From the NCBI GenBank assembly GCA_023399055.1, contig JAEWQV010000010.1:558001-622000 (forward strand): DNA of 64,000 nucleotides, written 5' to 3'. The notes below the pieces were generated by a model. That model was not told the origin of the DNA. It saw only the letters and a program-made list of their open reading frames with translations, and did no database searches. The DNA comes from Bacillota bacterium (GTDB lineage Bacteria; Bacillota; Clostridia; Lachnospirales; Lachnospiraceae). Shown here in pieces: positions 1-9,857 of the stretch (position 1 is its first letter; every line of letters begins with the position of its first letter). A program made the translations under genes and the position numbers.

Positions 1-2496
1 TATTTCATCAATTGCCGGGGCATCATAGTTCGCTAAGGGTTTTTCCGTTTCAAAAGAATAAATAATTTCACCATTATTGCCTAGTAAAATATTTTGAGGC
101 ATACTTTCTTCATTATACACAGTTAAGCGGTCTATGGTATGAAATAATTCTTCCATATGAATAGGTTTCGTAACATAGGCATCCATTCCCATACTTAAGA
201 ATCTTTCCCTGTCACCTGGCAATGCATAGGCAGTCAGTGCTATAATTGGTGTTCTTTGCTTACCTGATTCTTTTTTTCTAATATTCTTGGTTGCCTCTAT
301 TCCATTCATCACCGGCATTTGGATATCCATTAAAATCGCATCATATTTATGTTGCTCATAACTGGAAAGAACTTCTTTCCCATTGTCAGCTGTACTAACC
401 TTATGCCCCTTTTCCAGAAGCATCTTACGAATAACTTTTTGATTAACCGGGTCATCTTCTGCTAATAGAATTTGTAAGGCTCTTTCCGTTTTTACAAAAT
501 TATGTGAAATTGTCTTATTCTGCTGTTCTGGTTTTCCAATTTTAAAGCTGACGGTAAAGTAGAACTTACTTCCCTTACCAAGTTCACTCTCCATTTCAAT
601 TCTACCACCCATCATTTCAACCAATTGCTTAGAGATAACTAGCCCTAAGCCTGTACCGGCATATTTTTTTGTATAGGTGTTTTCAATTTGAGAAAAACTA
701 TAAAACAACTTGGAAATATTCTCTTTCGATATTCCAATTCCCGTGTCAGTAACCGTAAATCTTATTGTCACTTCTTCACTGGTCATACCTAAATTCTTAA
801 CCGCAACTGTTACTTCACCTTGTTCTGTGAATTTAACAGCATTACTAATAAGGTTATTTAAGATTTGCTTTAGTCGATTGGAGTCTCCTATTAAAAATTC
901 AGGCAAGGAAGATGGGAGTGTATATTCCAGCTCCAAACCTTTGTCTTTAACTCTTGGTAAGTGAGTGCGAATTACTTCATCTATTAAGTTTCTAAGACTA
1001 AAGTTATGCTTGGCCAGCGTCATTTTACCTGCTTCAATTTTAGAAAAATCCAATACATCATTTACAATTGTAGTTAATGAACTTGCACAGGCTTTTGCTG
1101 TTACCAAATTATCTCGCTGTTCCTCATTAATATTAGTTAAAAGAGTAAGATCAATCATTCCTACAATCCCATTAATTGGAGTGCGGATTTCATGACTCAT
1201 ATTAGCAAGGAACTCACTTTTCGCCTTACTTGCAGCTTCTGCTGCTTCTTTGGCTGATATAAGTAATGACTGATACCGCCTTAAGTCCTCCTCGGCATCC
1301 TTACGTTCTGTAATGTTATAACTGGAACCAATAAATCCTGCAAATTCACCATCATTATAGTAAGGAACTCCAGAAATAAGTCCCCATTGATGTCCATTAC
1401 CTTTTTGTCGAACTCGCACTTCTAAATTAAAGGAGCTTTTTTCCTCTATTGATGAGTTAAATGTACTCCAAAAATTCTCTACCTCACCCGGACTAGAAAA
1501 TTCTATCCAACTATTGTTGGAATTAACATGAAAGAAAGCTTCGGTAATTACATCCAAATCTTTATTGGAGTACTTCCAGTTGAATTTTTCATCTGCAAGC
1601 CATATATTAAAGGGTAGCTGATTGTGAATATTTGCAAGATAATCAATTGCTTCTTTTGCGTTAAGCTCTTGTATCTTATTCTTACTAATATCTACAAGAG
1701 TTACAGCAACACGTTTTACACCATCGAACACGATAGGATTTACACTTAATCGAAACCAAGCCTCCACTTCCTGTTCTTTTACCAGGTAACATACTTTCGT
1801 CTCAACATTAATGGTTGCTTCATTTTTACGATAGGCTCTATTTACAGCATTTCTAACATCACAGAATTTGCAGTTATGACCAGTTCCACAACCTCCATTA
1901 CTACCTTTACAACCCACACAGTTAATGGTATCTCCAAAGCGTTTGCCTAGGAATTCATCTTTATCTAGATTAATAAAATCCACAAACGTTTCATTAGCTC
2001 GAATAATCGCAACATCCTCATCAACAATAACCATTCCATAGGGTGCATAATCAAATAAATAGTTAAGATTACTATTCTCATTCGACTGGCTAAGTTCTTG
2101 TTGCTTCTGTATTGTTACATCATGGAACACAACAACGATTCCGGTTGGGTTATTCTCCTCTATATTTAATAAGGAGCAAGTTACCGCTAAATATTTATCA
2201 TGTAAATGGTCAAGTTTAATGATCAAATGCTCTGGTGATGACTCTGTACTTTGTCCTAAATTCAGTAAAAATTCAAATGGATTTGGACTCTCTTCCTGGC
2301 TTACAGTGGCATAGGACGGATATAGCTCATTAAAAGCTCTGCCAATTGTGTTATTTGCTTGGGTCTGCAAAATATTTTCTGCCGCTGAATTCATGTACTG
2401 AATAATACCTGCCATATCCAAAACAATAATTCCATCCCCTATACTTGCTAATATGGAAGATGGCAGCATCTTCCATTCCTTTAACATATTACTCAT
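1..2496 (-). CDS. PAS-domain hybrid sensor histidine kinase/response regulator (partial, C-terminus off window)
   Basis: 832 codons are visible with no stop; the gene continues past the left edge. The start is ATG at 2496 with AGAAAGG about 11 nt upstream. Three PAS-like regions lie at about 8-110, 125-250 and 265-390. A HisKA domain follows with H435 in NMSHEIRTPING, then a HATPase domain with DTGIGI and GTGLGL boxes. A receiver domain has phospho-acceptor D724 in ILMDIQMPVMNG. The second PAS holds five cysteines, C193, C196, C203, C209 and C212. There is no obvious membrane segment, so the protein is probably cytosolic. It is the last visible gene of the chemosensory operon, 52 nt after cheB, and may serve as its output. 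A C-terminal Hpt domain beyond the edge is possible. Confidence 0.9.
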   Translation of the reverse strand, partial: MSNMLKEWKMLPSSILASIGDGIIVLDMAGIIQYMNSAAENILQTQANNTIGRAFNELYPSYATVSQEESPNPFEFLLNLGQSTESSPEHLIIKLDHLHDKYLAVTCSLLNIEENNPTGIVVVFHDVTIQKQQELSQSNENSNLNYLFDYAPYGMVIVDEDVAIIRANETFVDFINLDKDEFLGKRFGDTINCVGCKGSNGGCGTGHNCKFCDVRNAVNRAYRKNEATINVETKVCYLVKEQEVEAWFRLSVNPIVFDGVKRVAVTLVDISKNKIQELNAKEAIDYLANIHNQLPFNIWLADEKFNWKYSNKDLDVITEAFFHVNSNNSWIEFSSPGEVENFWSTFNSSIEEKSSFNLEVRVRQKGNGHQWGLISGVPYYNDGEFAGFIGSSYNITERKDAEEDLRRYQSLLISAKEAAEAASKAKSEFLANMSHEIRTPINGIVGMIDLTLLTNINEEQRDNLVTAKACASSLTTIVNDVLDFSKIEAGKMTLAKHNFSLRNLIDEVIRTHLPRVKDKGLELEYTLPSSLPEFLIGDSNRLKQILNNLISNAVKFTEQGEVTVAVKNLGMTSEEVTIRFTVTDTGIGISKENISKLFYSFSQIENTYTKKYAGTGLGLVISKQLVEMMGGRIEMESELGKGSKFYFTVSFKIGKPEQQNKTISHNFVKTERALQILLAEDDPVNQKVIRKMLLEKGHKVSTADNGKEVLSSYEQHKYDAILMDIQMPVMNGIEATKNIRKKESGKQRTPIIALTAYALPGDRERFLSMGMDAYVTKPIHMEELFHTIDRLTVYNEESMPQNILLGNNGEIIYSFETEKPLANYDAPAIDEI

Positions 2497-2548
2497 TCGT
2501 ATTTTAACCTTTCTTATATTAACGTTAAAAACTAATACTACGAATTGT

Positions 2549-3568
2549 TTACTCGCAGGCTAAAGAATACATCTTGTGTGCAATTGCGTCCAAAGTAACT
2601 TGTTTTTCCACACCACCTATGTTATATGCAACCTTGGGCATCCCATAGACGACACTGGATTTTTCATCTTGTCCTAGGGTTTTTGCACCATTTCTCCTCA
2701 TGGCTAAAAGTCCTTTCGCACCATCATACCCCATTCCAGTTAAGATTACTCCAATGGCATTTTTCCCTGCCTCTTTCGCTACAGATTCAAATAAAACATC
2801 TACAGATGGGCAATGACCATTCACCTTCTCGCCATAAAAGCATTCCACCTTATATCTTTCACCAATCTTTTTAATAACCATATGCTGATCACCCGGTGCT
2901 ATTAGGACTTTACCCTTTTCTAAATAATCACCTGTTTTTGCTTCCTTTACCTCAAGATTTGTGGTTGTATTTAATCTTTCAGCAAACATACGAGAGAAAT
3001 TTGGAGGGATATGTTGTACAATAACGATTCCCGGTACATCCTTTGGCAACTGCTTTAAGATACTATAAATAGCTTCCGTTCCTCCAGTGGAGGCTCCCAT
3101 AGCAATTATCTTATCCGGATTCGCTCCTTTACTTGCATCAATTTGATTAACTACACTATTTATTTTACCGTGAATTTTTGCATTTGCAGCAATTTTAACC
3201 TTGCCTATTAAATCATAGATAAAGCTTTCCACACTGGTTTTTGACGACATATTGGGTTTACCCACAAAATCGATTGCACCTGCATTCATCGCATCAAAGA
3301 CCGCTGATGACAATGCACTAACTACGATGATAGGGAGAGGATATTGTGGCATTAATCTTTGAACAAATTCCAACCCATTCATCTTAGGCATCTCCACATC
3401 ACAGGTTACAACATCGGGTTCATATTTAAGAATTTGATCCCTAGCCTCAAAAGGATCACCTGCTGTTGCAACTACTTCGATGAAAGGATCCGAGCTCAAC
3501 CCTCTTAGTAGAACTTCTCGAAATAGTATACTATCATCAACAATAAGCACTTTAATTCTCTTTTGCAT
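2549..3568 (-). CDS. cheB: Chemotaxis methylesterase/glutamine deamidase CheB
   Basis: CheB removes methyl groups from receptor glutamates to reset adaptation. The 339 aa match the usual length. The N-terminal receiver has D11, D12 and phospho-acceptor D57 (VVTCDVEMPKMNG). The C-terminal esterase has the expected triad: S160 in MGASTGG, H186 in IVIVQHIPPNFS and D282 in LTGMGYDGAKG. It starts 17 nt after cheR in the same direction, so the two are probably co-transcribed with cheA, which would phosphorylate D57. Confidence 0.96.
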   Translation of the reverse strand: MQKRIKVLIVDDSILFREVLLRGLSSDPFIEVVATAGDPFEARDQILKYEPDVVTCDVEMPKMNGLEFVQRLMPQYPLPIIVVSALSSAVFDAMNAGAIDFVGKPNMSSKTSVESFIYDLIGKVKIAANAKIHGKINSVVNQIDASKGANPDKIIAMGASTGGTEAIYSILKQLPKDVPGIVIVQHIPPNFSRMFAERLNTTTNLEVKEAKTGDYLEKGKVLIAPGDQHMVIKKIGERYKVECFYGEKVNGHCPSVDVLFESVAKEAGKNAIGVILTGMGYDGAKGLLAMRRNGAKTLGQDEKSSVVYGMPKVAYNIGGVEKQVTLDAIAHKMYSLACE

Positions 3569-3585
3569 CCATTACTTCACCTCAC

Positions 3586-4401
3586 TTAAATTTTTCGGTA
3601 CACAGCAGGCATTATATACTTTAAATCTGTCTCATCACGACCCAGAGATTCCGAATGTCCGATAAATAAATACCCTCCATTCTCCAAAGAATCACTGAAT
3701 TTACGTACCAAATCACGTTTTGTTCTATCATCAAAATAAATCATTACATTTCGGCAAAAGATTACATGAAATTTCTTTTTAAACGGGAAAACAGGTTCCA
3801 TTAAATTAAACTTTCTAAAAATAACCTCGTCTTTAATCTTTGCAGTAAATTCTGATTCTAATTCATTTTTCCGTTTTATGTAGTTTAACTTCCATTTTGA
3901 AGGAAGCGTCTCAATATCTTTATTACTATAAACACCATTGGTAGCCTCCTCCAGTACCTTACTGGATATATCAGTGGCTAATATCTTTGTATCCCAGTAT
4001 AATTTTTCTTTTCCAAAAAACTCATCGATCAGCATCGCCAGCGTATAGGGTTCCTCTCCAGAGGAACATCCAGCACACCAAATTCTTAAATCATGATTAG
4101 TAATCTTATTCGATAATAGTGGAAGTACGGTTGTACTGAAGTAGTTAAAATGATCGGCTTCTCTCATAAAAAAAGTATGATTGGTGGTTATTTTATTCAA
4201 CAATACCGTTACTGCTGTTTGTGTTTTATCTGAAACAATGTAATCATAATATTCGGTAAAGCTTTTGAACCCATTCTGTATTAATACATTTTGGAGTCTG
4301 CCCATCACTAAGGACTCTTTTTCCGCTTTCAAATGAATGCCATAATTGCTTTTAATAAAAGCAGCCAATTGCTCAAATTCCTTTTTTGTTATTGTAATCA
4401 T
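3586..4401 (-). CDS. cheR: Chemotaxis protein methyltransferase CheR
   Basis: CheR methylates receptor glutamates using SAM. The chosen start, ATG at 4401 (MITITKKEF), has AAGGGAGGGG 6-8 nt upstream; a longer frame from 4449 lacks such a site. This gives 272 aa, the normal CheR size. An N-terminal helical CheR_N region is followed by the SAM-binding motif IWCAGCSSGEEPYTLAM and the methyltransferase signatures IFCRNVMIYFD and GYLFIGHSESL. It lies between the MCP gene and cheB. The MCP shows no obvious CheR-tethering pentapeptide. Confidence 0.96.
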   Translation of the reverse strand: MITITKKEFEQLAAFIKSNYGIHLKAEKESLVMGRLQNVLIQNGFKSFTEYYDYIVSDKTQTAVTVLLNKITTNHTFFMREADHFNYFSTTVLPLLSNKITNHDLRIWCAGCSSGEEPYTLAMLIDEFFGKEKLYWDTKILATDISSKVLEEATNGVYSNKDIETLPSKWKLNYIKRKNELESEFTAKIKDEVIFRKFNLMEPVFPFKKKFHVIFCRNVMIYFDDRTKRDLVRKFSDSLENGGYLFIGHSESLGRDETDLKYIMPAVYRKI

Positions 4402-4571
4402 TGGCAGCCCCTCCCTTGTAAGTAATATCCATCTATCTATATCATACAATTGATACTAATTCCAATGCAATACCAAGTTGGTAAAAATTGAAGAATTTTA
4501 TCAATTGTATGATATCGATATAAAAAGTTAATTTAGGTTTATTATTTAGGTTTACTATTTAGGTTTATTAT

Positions 4572-6404
4572 TTAGTATTTTCCAAATTCTTTATCACTTA
4601 AGATAATTTTGGGTTTTGATGTGGATTCCTTATACGTACTTGAATCTAAATTCCCTGCGTCTTTCTTATGAGCGTTCATATTCTCCAACATCGCTAAAAC
4701 CTCTGGGCTTATATTCTCATAATTACCATAACTTCTTGTGGTTGATTTTAACTTAAATTTGCTAACGGTATCCTTAAGTAAGGCAGCTTGGCTAGAAAGT
4801 TCCTCGCTCGCGGATGCACTTTCTTCAGAGGTAGCAGAATTGGTTTGAACAACATTGGATACCTGCATAATACCTTGATTAATCTGTGATATACCCATTG
4901 CTTGTTCATTGGAAGCCACTGCGATGTTGCTTACTAAATCAGCTACTTTCTCAATGCCTACCACAATCTTATCTAGAGCATTGGCAGTATCTTGAGCAAT
5001 TTTTGTTCCATCTTCTGCCTTCTTGATAGAACCAGCAATCATATCCGTAGTTTCTTTTGCAGCATTTGCAGAACGTGCTGCAAGATTTCTAACTTCTTCC
5101 GCAACAACTGCAAAGCCTTTGCCATGTTGACCTGCTCGTGCAGCTTCCACTGCTGCATTCAGTGCTAATATATTGGTCTGGAATGCAATATCATCAATTA
5201 CCTTAATAACTTTTGAAATATTTGCTGAAGATTCATTTATTTCTTTCATTGCCTTCAACATTTCTTTCATCTGACTATTTCCATCCACAGCGTTTACTTT
5301 TGCATTTTCTGAAAGCTCATTGGCTTGATTTGCATTCTGTGCATTAATCTCTGTTTGGGAAGCAATCTCTTGTAAAGATGCCGTTAATTCTTCTACAGAA
5401 CTTGCTTGTTCTGATGCACCCTGTGATAGAGCTAAACTGGAATCCGATACCTGTCTTGCGCCAACAGCCACCTGTTCAGACGCCGTTGCAATATTTGATA
5501 ATACTTCGTTATTATTTTGTACCATTTGGGCTAATTTCTTACCAAGTAAATCATTTTCTGATCGTACTTCCACTTCTACCGTTAAATCTCCATCTGCAAT
5601 TCGCTCCGTTGTGCGTGCCTGATCTCTGATATTATCAATCATTGTATTAAAGGATTTTGCCAAACTTCCGATTTCATCTTTACTATTGATATCTAGATTA
5701 GCATTTACATCTCCTAAGGCTAGCTTGTCAGCAGCATTTACCATCTTTTTAATTGGCTTACTGATGAGGCTGGAGATAGCAAACCCTAACGCTAATGCGA
5801 TTGCAATTGCAACTAGTAAAATAACTGTCATTAAAATTACCAGCATATCATAATTAGCTTTTATTGAATCCAACTTCTCTTTGGAGGAGTTCATATTGTA
5901 ATTGATTAACTCTTGAAAATCTGCAGCTGCCTGCTCTCTGGATTTCGTTACATTGGACAACGTTGCTACGGCTTCCTCAGTATTACCATTAATGATTAAA
6001 TCCAGATTTTTTGTTCTCTCATCGCGGTAGATATTAAGGCTTGTAATTGCCTTGTCAAACATTTTTCTATCTTCACCATCTGCTGTTATAGTTTTTTCAA
6101 ACTTATCGAGCAAAGCATTATCACTTTCTACTTTTTGTTGGATTTGATCCAAGCGTTCCTGCTGTTTACTTAAATCTGGATCATAAAGTAAATAAATATG
6201 TAGAGCGCGTATCTGCTCCAACTGCACTTGAACCGTACTTAAATCCTGAGCAGGTATAAAGTATTCTTCGTACATAGACTTTGTATTTTCATACATGTGG
6301 CTCATATTTAACACACCTACAGCTCCCACAACTCCTGTAAATATTGCCATTGCAATAAAGCAAGACAGTAATTTTGTTTTAATCTTCAAGTTATTAAACT
6401 TCAT
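4572..6404 (-). CDS. Methyl-accepting chemotaxis protein with 4HB-type sensor
   Basis: Membrane chemoreceptor of 610 aa. TM1 lies at about 12-32. A helical extracytoplasmic region of about 155 aa resembles a four-helix-bundle MCP sensor. TM2 is at about 188-210, followed by HAMP (ISKPIKKMVNAADKLALGD) and a long signalling coiled coil. The conserved hairpin tip reads NILALNAAVEAARAGQHGKG. The ligand cannot be read from sequence. It is encoded inside the che operon between cheW and cheR, so it is probably the dedicated receptor of this array. The C-terminal tail is hydrophilic and lacks an NWETF-like pentapeptide. Confidence 0.95.
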   Translation of the reverse strand: MKFNNLKIKTKLLSCFIAMAIFTGVVGAVGVLNMSHMYENTKSMYEEYFIPAQDLSTVQVQLEQIRALHIYLLYDPDLSKQQERLDQIQQKVESDNALLDKFEKTITADGEDRKMFDKAITSLNIYRDERTKNLDLIINGNTEEAVATLSNVTKSREQAAADFQELINYNMNSSKEKLDSIKANYDMLVILMTVILLVAIAIALALGFAISSLISKPIKKMVNAADKLALGDVNANLDINSKDEIGSLAKSFNTMIDNIRDQARTTERIADGDLTVEVEVRSENDLLGKKLAQMVQNNNEVLSNIATASEQVAVGARQVSDSSLALSQGASEQASSVEELTASLQEIASQTEINAQNANQANELSENAKVNAVDGNSQMKEMLKAMKEINESSANISKVIKVIDDIAFQTNILALNAAVEAARAGQHGKGFAVVAEEVRNLAARSANAAKETTDMIAGSIKKAEDGTKIAQDTANALDKIVVGIEKVADLVSNIAVASNEQAMGISQINQGIMQVSNVVQTNSATSEESASASEELSSQAALLKDTVSKFKLKSTTRSYGNYENISPEVLAMLENMNAHKKDAGNLDSSTYKESTSKPKIILSDKEFGKY

Positions 6405-6508
6405 CCTTAATTCCTCCTGTGATCATTTTATCTGACTGGGTATAACAAAATATTTTAAAATATACTTCTAAATTTATTACTTTTTCTTTTGTACATGCGG
6501 TTTACTGT

Positions 6509-7003
6509 TTACTGTACCTCACTTAATGCCTCCAACTCATTCTCTGTCAGGAGTTTTTCACAGTCCAGAAGAAGCTTAACATCACTGCCATTCTTTCCTA
6601 TTTTCTTAATATACTTATTGTTCACTGCTTTGTTAACCTGTGGGGGATCTACAATATCTTGTTCTAAGATAGTCGTAACCTCTGAAACGCTATCAACAAT
6701 TAATCCAATGGAGATATCTTTAATATCAACCACAATAATACAGGTTCTATCACTATACTCTTTTTTCTCTTTCTTAAATCTCATTCTGACATCCATAACA
6801 GGGATAATTTTTCCTCGTAGGTTGATAATCCCCCGCACATATTCTGGTAACTCAGGTATTTCTGTAATTGCTTGAATCCCTATGATTTCAGTTACAAAGC
6901 TTATTTCGATACCATAACATTCATTACCAATTAAGAAGGTCAGATACCGATCCTTCTGGGTATCTTCTTCTAACTCCACCGTCGTACTTAAGATATCCTC
7001 CAT
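6509..7003 (-). CDS. cheW: Chemotaxis coupling protein CheW
   Basis: CheW links receptors to CheA in the signalling array. The 164-aa protein is a single CheW domain. The family signature is visible: FLIGNECYGIEISFVTEI near the N-terminus, then IPELPEYVRGIINLRGKIIP, followed by GLIVDSVSEV. It sits 47 nt downstream of cheA with a clear AGGAGG-type site, in the usual cheA-cheW order. Confidence 0.96.
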   Translation of the reverse strand: MEDILSTTVELEEDTQKDRYLTFLIGNECYGIEISFVTEIIGIQAITEIPELPEYVRGIINLRGKIIPVMDVRMRFKKEKKEYSDRTCIIVVDIKDISIGLIVDSVSEVTTILEQDIVDPPQVNKAVNNKYIKKIGKNGSDVKLLLDCEKLLTENELEALSEVQ

Positions 7004-7050
7004 TCTACTTCCTCCTTTTTGTACCTCATACTGTATAAGTATTATCTTTT

Positions 7051-9126
7051 TTATCTTCCAACCATTTGTGCTACATCTAAAATCAAGCTAATACTTCCAT
7101 CTCCCAATAGCGTACAACCTGCTAGTTCTTTCACTTTCTTGAAATTTCTTATATAGTTTGGAAGTGCCTTGACCACAACTTGCTGTTGACCAATTAATTC
7201 ATCGGCAAAGATGCAAACCGTTTTACCATCCTGCTCTAGCATTATGATAATTCCTTCATCAAAGTTGGTTACGGTAGTTTCCACTTTAAACATCTCGTGC
7301 AGTCTCTTTATTAAATAACACTGCCCTCTTACCATAATCATTTCATTACCATCAGGGTCGTTCAAAATATCTTTTGGTTTCGGCCTAAAAGATTCTTTTA
7401 TGGCGATGGTAGGAATTGTATACCTTGCCTTCCCTACTTTTATATTCATTCCATCAATAATTGCCAAGGTTAATGGGATTTTTAGAAGAAATACACTTCC
7501 CTTGTCTGGAACACTTTCTACTGAAAGAGTTCCTCCAACGGATTCGATATTTTTACTTACAACATCCATACCAACTCCACGCCCTGAGAACTCAGTAACA
7601 TTCTCATTGGTAGAAAAACCAGGAAGTAGAATTAGGTTAAAGATTTCTTTATCTGTCATATCCTCTTCATTTTTATATAACAGATGATTTTCTCTAGCTT
7701 TCTTTAGTATTTTCTCTTTGTCCAACCCCTTACCATCATCACGTATTAAAATATGAACATCGCTTCCTGCATTCTTGGCTTCCAATACTACCGTACCATT
7801 TTTTGATTTCCCTTTGTTCTGCCTATCCTGCGGCAATTCTATTCCATGGTCAATTGCGTTTCGAACCAGGTGCATTAACGGATCTGAAATGTGCTCTATA
7901 ATATTCTTATCAACCTCTGTCTCTTCACCAATGATTTCAAGCTGTACTTCCTTACCGAGCTTTTTATTCATATCTCGTACAATTCGATGCATTTTATTGA
8001 AGGTTGCTGATAACGGAACCATTCGAATTGACATAACCATATCTTGAATATCCGAGGTTATTTTACTTAATTGCCTGGATGCTTTTTTAAAGTTATCTAA
8101 AGCTAATCCATCTAAATCAGGGTTTTGAACAACCATAGCTTCTGCAATTACCATTTCCCCTACAAGATCCATCAGCTTGTCCAGTTTCAAAACGCTAACA
8201 CTTATAATGCTTTGTGCTACATTTGAATTAGATACTTCTTTCTCTGTCTTCCCCTTCACTTCAGAAGAATTAGTTCTGCTCTTTTCTTCCTTCCAGGCTT
8301 CCTGTGATACCGTTTCTTTTACAGATTCTATAATTGGAATTAAGCTCTCTGCTTCCTCACTGACCTGCGTTAGTTCTAAATCTCTTAAGAATATGGTTTG
8401 ATTCAAATGCTCATAAAGCTTTTGATAATCATATTCTGTCTTTATGTAAATTTGAAAACCGGTCTCTCGTATAACAAAAATACTCTCATCACTATCTATA
8501 ATGTCGGAAGGAAAATAACTTAGTTCAGTAGCAATTCCTGTAAGGTTGTGAATAACCGTATAGGCTCGTATATTCTCCATCTCACAGCCTTCTTCAAATC
8601 GTAGGATTGCTTTAAAGGTATTTTGCTCTATGCTTTGCTTTTGCCTTAGTTGACCTATGTAGTACTGATGTTTTTCTTCCTTTCCATCCGGCTCTGCAGA
8701 GGGTGTTTTTACTACTTCATTCTTCATCCCAAGCAAATACTCTTTCATTGACTCCACCAAATCTTCTGATGTACCGTCAGCTGGATTACCACTTTTAATC
8801 TTTTCAACTTCAACTTTAATAAAGTCGACACCTTCCAGCACCAAATCCGATAGCACTGAATAATCCAGTGCTGCTGGTTTTTCCTTTCGCAAAGAAAAGA
8901 ATATATCTTCTATGGAGTGAGCAACTTTTGCAATATTGTCAAACAGCATCATGGCAGCTGAACCTTTAATTGTATGCATTATTCGAAAGATCTCATTAAT
9001 TGCTGCTTCTCCAAAGTCATTTTCTTTCTCATTATTTAAGATCGACTGTTCCAATTGTTCCAAAAGCTGTTCCGTTTCAAATAAAAACATATCCAGTAAT
9101 GGTTCATTTGTAAACTGTTCTGACAT
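7051..9126 (-). CDS. cheA: Chemotaxis histidine kinase CheA
   Basis: CheA autophosphorylates on its Hpt domain and passes phosphate to response regulators. The start at ATG 9126 (MSEQFTNEP) has GGGAGGTG 6 nt upstream; the longer frame from 9162 adds 12 residues without a site. Of 691 aa, the P1/Hpt domain carries H51 in IMHTIKGSAAMM. A P2-like region is at about 155-255 (YIGQLRQKQ onward). P3 dimerisation follows, then P4 ATPase (HLVRNAIDHGIE, GRGVGMDVV) and P5 CheW-like domain. The P2 domain suggests a CheY- or CheB-type partner, but no separate cheY is in the window. Confidence 0.96.
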   Translation of the reverse strand: MSEQFTNEPLLDMFLFETEQLLEQLEQSILNNEKENDFGEAAINEIFRIMHTIKGSAAMMLFDNIAKVAHSIEDIFFSLRKEKPAALDYSVLSDLVLEGVDFIKVEVEKIKSGNPADGTSEDLVESMKEYLLGMKNEVVKTPSAEPDGKEEKHQYYIGQLRQKQSIEQNTFKAILRFEEGCEMENIRAYTVIHNLTGIATELSYFPSDIIDSDESIFVIRETGFQIYIKTEYDYQKLYEHLNQTIFLRDLELTQVSEEAESLIPIIESVKETVSQEAWKEEKSRTNSSEVKGKTEKEVSNSNVAQSIISVSVLKLDKLMDLVGEMVIAEAMVVQNPDLDGLALDNFKKASRQLSKITSDIQDMVMSIRMVPLSATFNKMHRIVRDMNKKLGKEVQLEIIGEETEVDKNIIEHISDPLMHLVRNAIDHGIELPQDRQNKGKSKNGTVVLEAKNAGSDVHILIRDDGKGLDKEKILKKARENHLLYKNEEDMTDKEIFNLILLPGFSTNENVTEFSGRGVGMDVVSKNIESVGGTLSVESVPDKGSVFLLKIPLTLAIIDGMNIKVGKARYTIPTIAIKESFRPKPKDILNDPDGNEMIMVRGQCYLIKRLHEMFKVETTVTNFDEGIIIMLEQDGKTVCIFADELIGQQQVVVKALPNYIRNFKKVKELAGCTLLGDGSISLILDVAQMVGR

Positions 9127-9167
9127 TGATACACCTCCCGTTAAACTTACGTAATTCGACAATTCTA

Positions 9168-9767
9168 TTAATTATTGAGAAAACCTTCCTCAATCAGTTC
9201 AAATACCTCCTGTGTTTTATCTCTTAAGGAATAGGTACATTGATTAAGTCTCCAATTAAAACATAACTCTCGAAAAAATCCTGATAACATGACTGCTAAT
9301 ACTTGTGGCTTAGTGGTATTTTTTAGTTTTCCATCTTTTACAGCGGCTTCAATCAATTGGGTAAGTATTGCCGTTCTTTCCTGCTGTATTACTAATATCT
9401 TCTCTGATAGATCCGCTTCATACCGTAAAACATCAAAAATCTGTAGAATAGAAGTTATTGCCGGATAATTTTCATAATACTCTGCATAAGAATTAATAAT
9501 GAACTTTAAAGCATCTAATGGCTTAAGTTCTCTCATCTTAGCCGTTTGAAGAAGGTCAGCATCATATTGCGTGAAATAATCCAATACACCAATTAAAAGC
9601 TCGTTTTTACTCGCATAATGCCTAAAAATTGTTGCCTCCGATACCCCTTCTCTCTTAGCAATTTCCCTGGTCGTAAGCTTCTGAATTCCAATTTCATCAA
9701 TAAGCTCAATCGTGGTTAATATTAACCGTTCTTTCCTATGTAATAAACTATATCCCATTTTATCCAC
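9168..9767 (-). CDS. TetR/AcrR-family transcriptional regulator
   Basis: 199 aa. The N-terminal TetR helix-turn-helix is clear: ILTTIELIDEIGIQKLTTRE then IAKREGVSEATIFRHYASKN. The C-terminal ligand domain is variable and gives no effector. An in-frame ATG three codons later is an alternative start. It is the first gene of the chemosensory operon, 41 nt before cheA, which is unusual for a che cluster. The promoter contains a palindrome in its spacer, so autoregulation and control of the whole operon are likely (inference). Confidence 0.9.
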   Translation of the reverse strand: MDKMGYSLLHRKERLILTTIELIDEIGIQKLTTREIAKREGVSEATIFRHYASKNELLIGVLDYFTQYDADLLQTAKMRELKPLDALKFIINSYAEYYENYPAITSILQIFDVLRYEADLSEKILVIQQERTAILTQLIEAAVKDGKLKNTTKPQVLAVMLSGFFRELCFNWRLNQCTYSLRDKTQEVFELIEEGFLNN

Positions 9768-9797
9768 CTACCGTAGTAATCACTTACATCTGTCTTT

Positions 9798-9826
9798 ATT
9801 ATATGAATGCCGTCGCATTTTGTCAA
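9798..9826 (-). promoter_or_regulatory. Consensus promoter of the TetR-che operon with embedded palindrome
   Basis: On the minus strand TTGACA (9826-9821) is followed after 17 nt by TATAAT (9803-9798), a perfect sigma-A consensus. The transcription start would fall near 9791, about 25 nt before the TetR start codon. Inside the spacer is AATGC-CGTC-GCATT (9806-9819), GC-rich for this region and placed where TetR repressors commonly bind. Confidence 0.85.
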
Positions 9827-9857
9827 CACAAATCTATAATGTCGGAACACATTTTTT

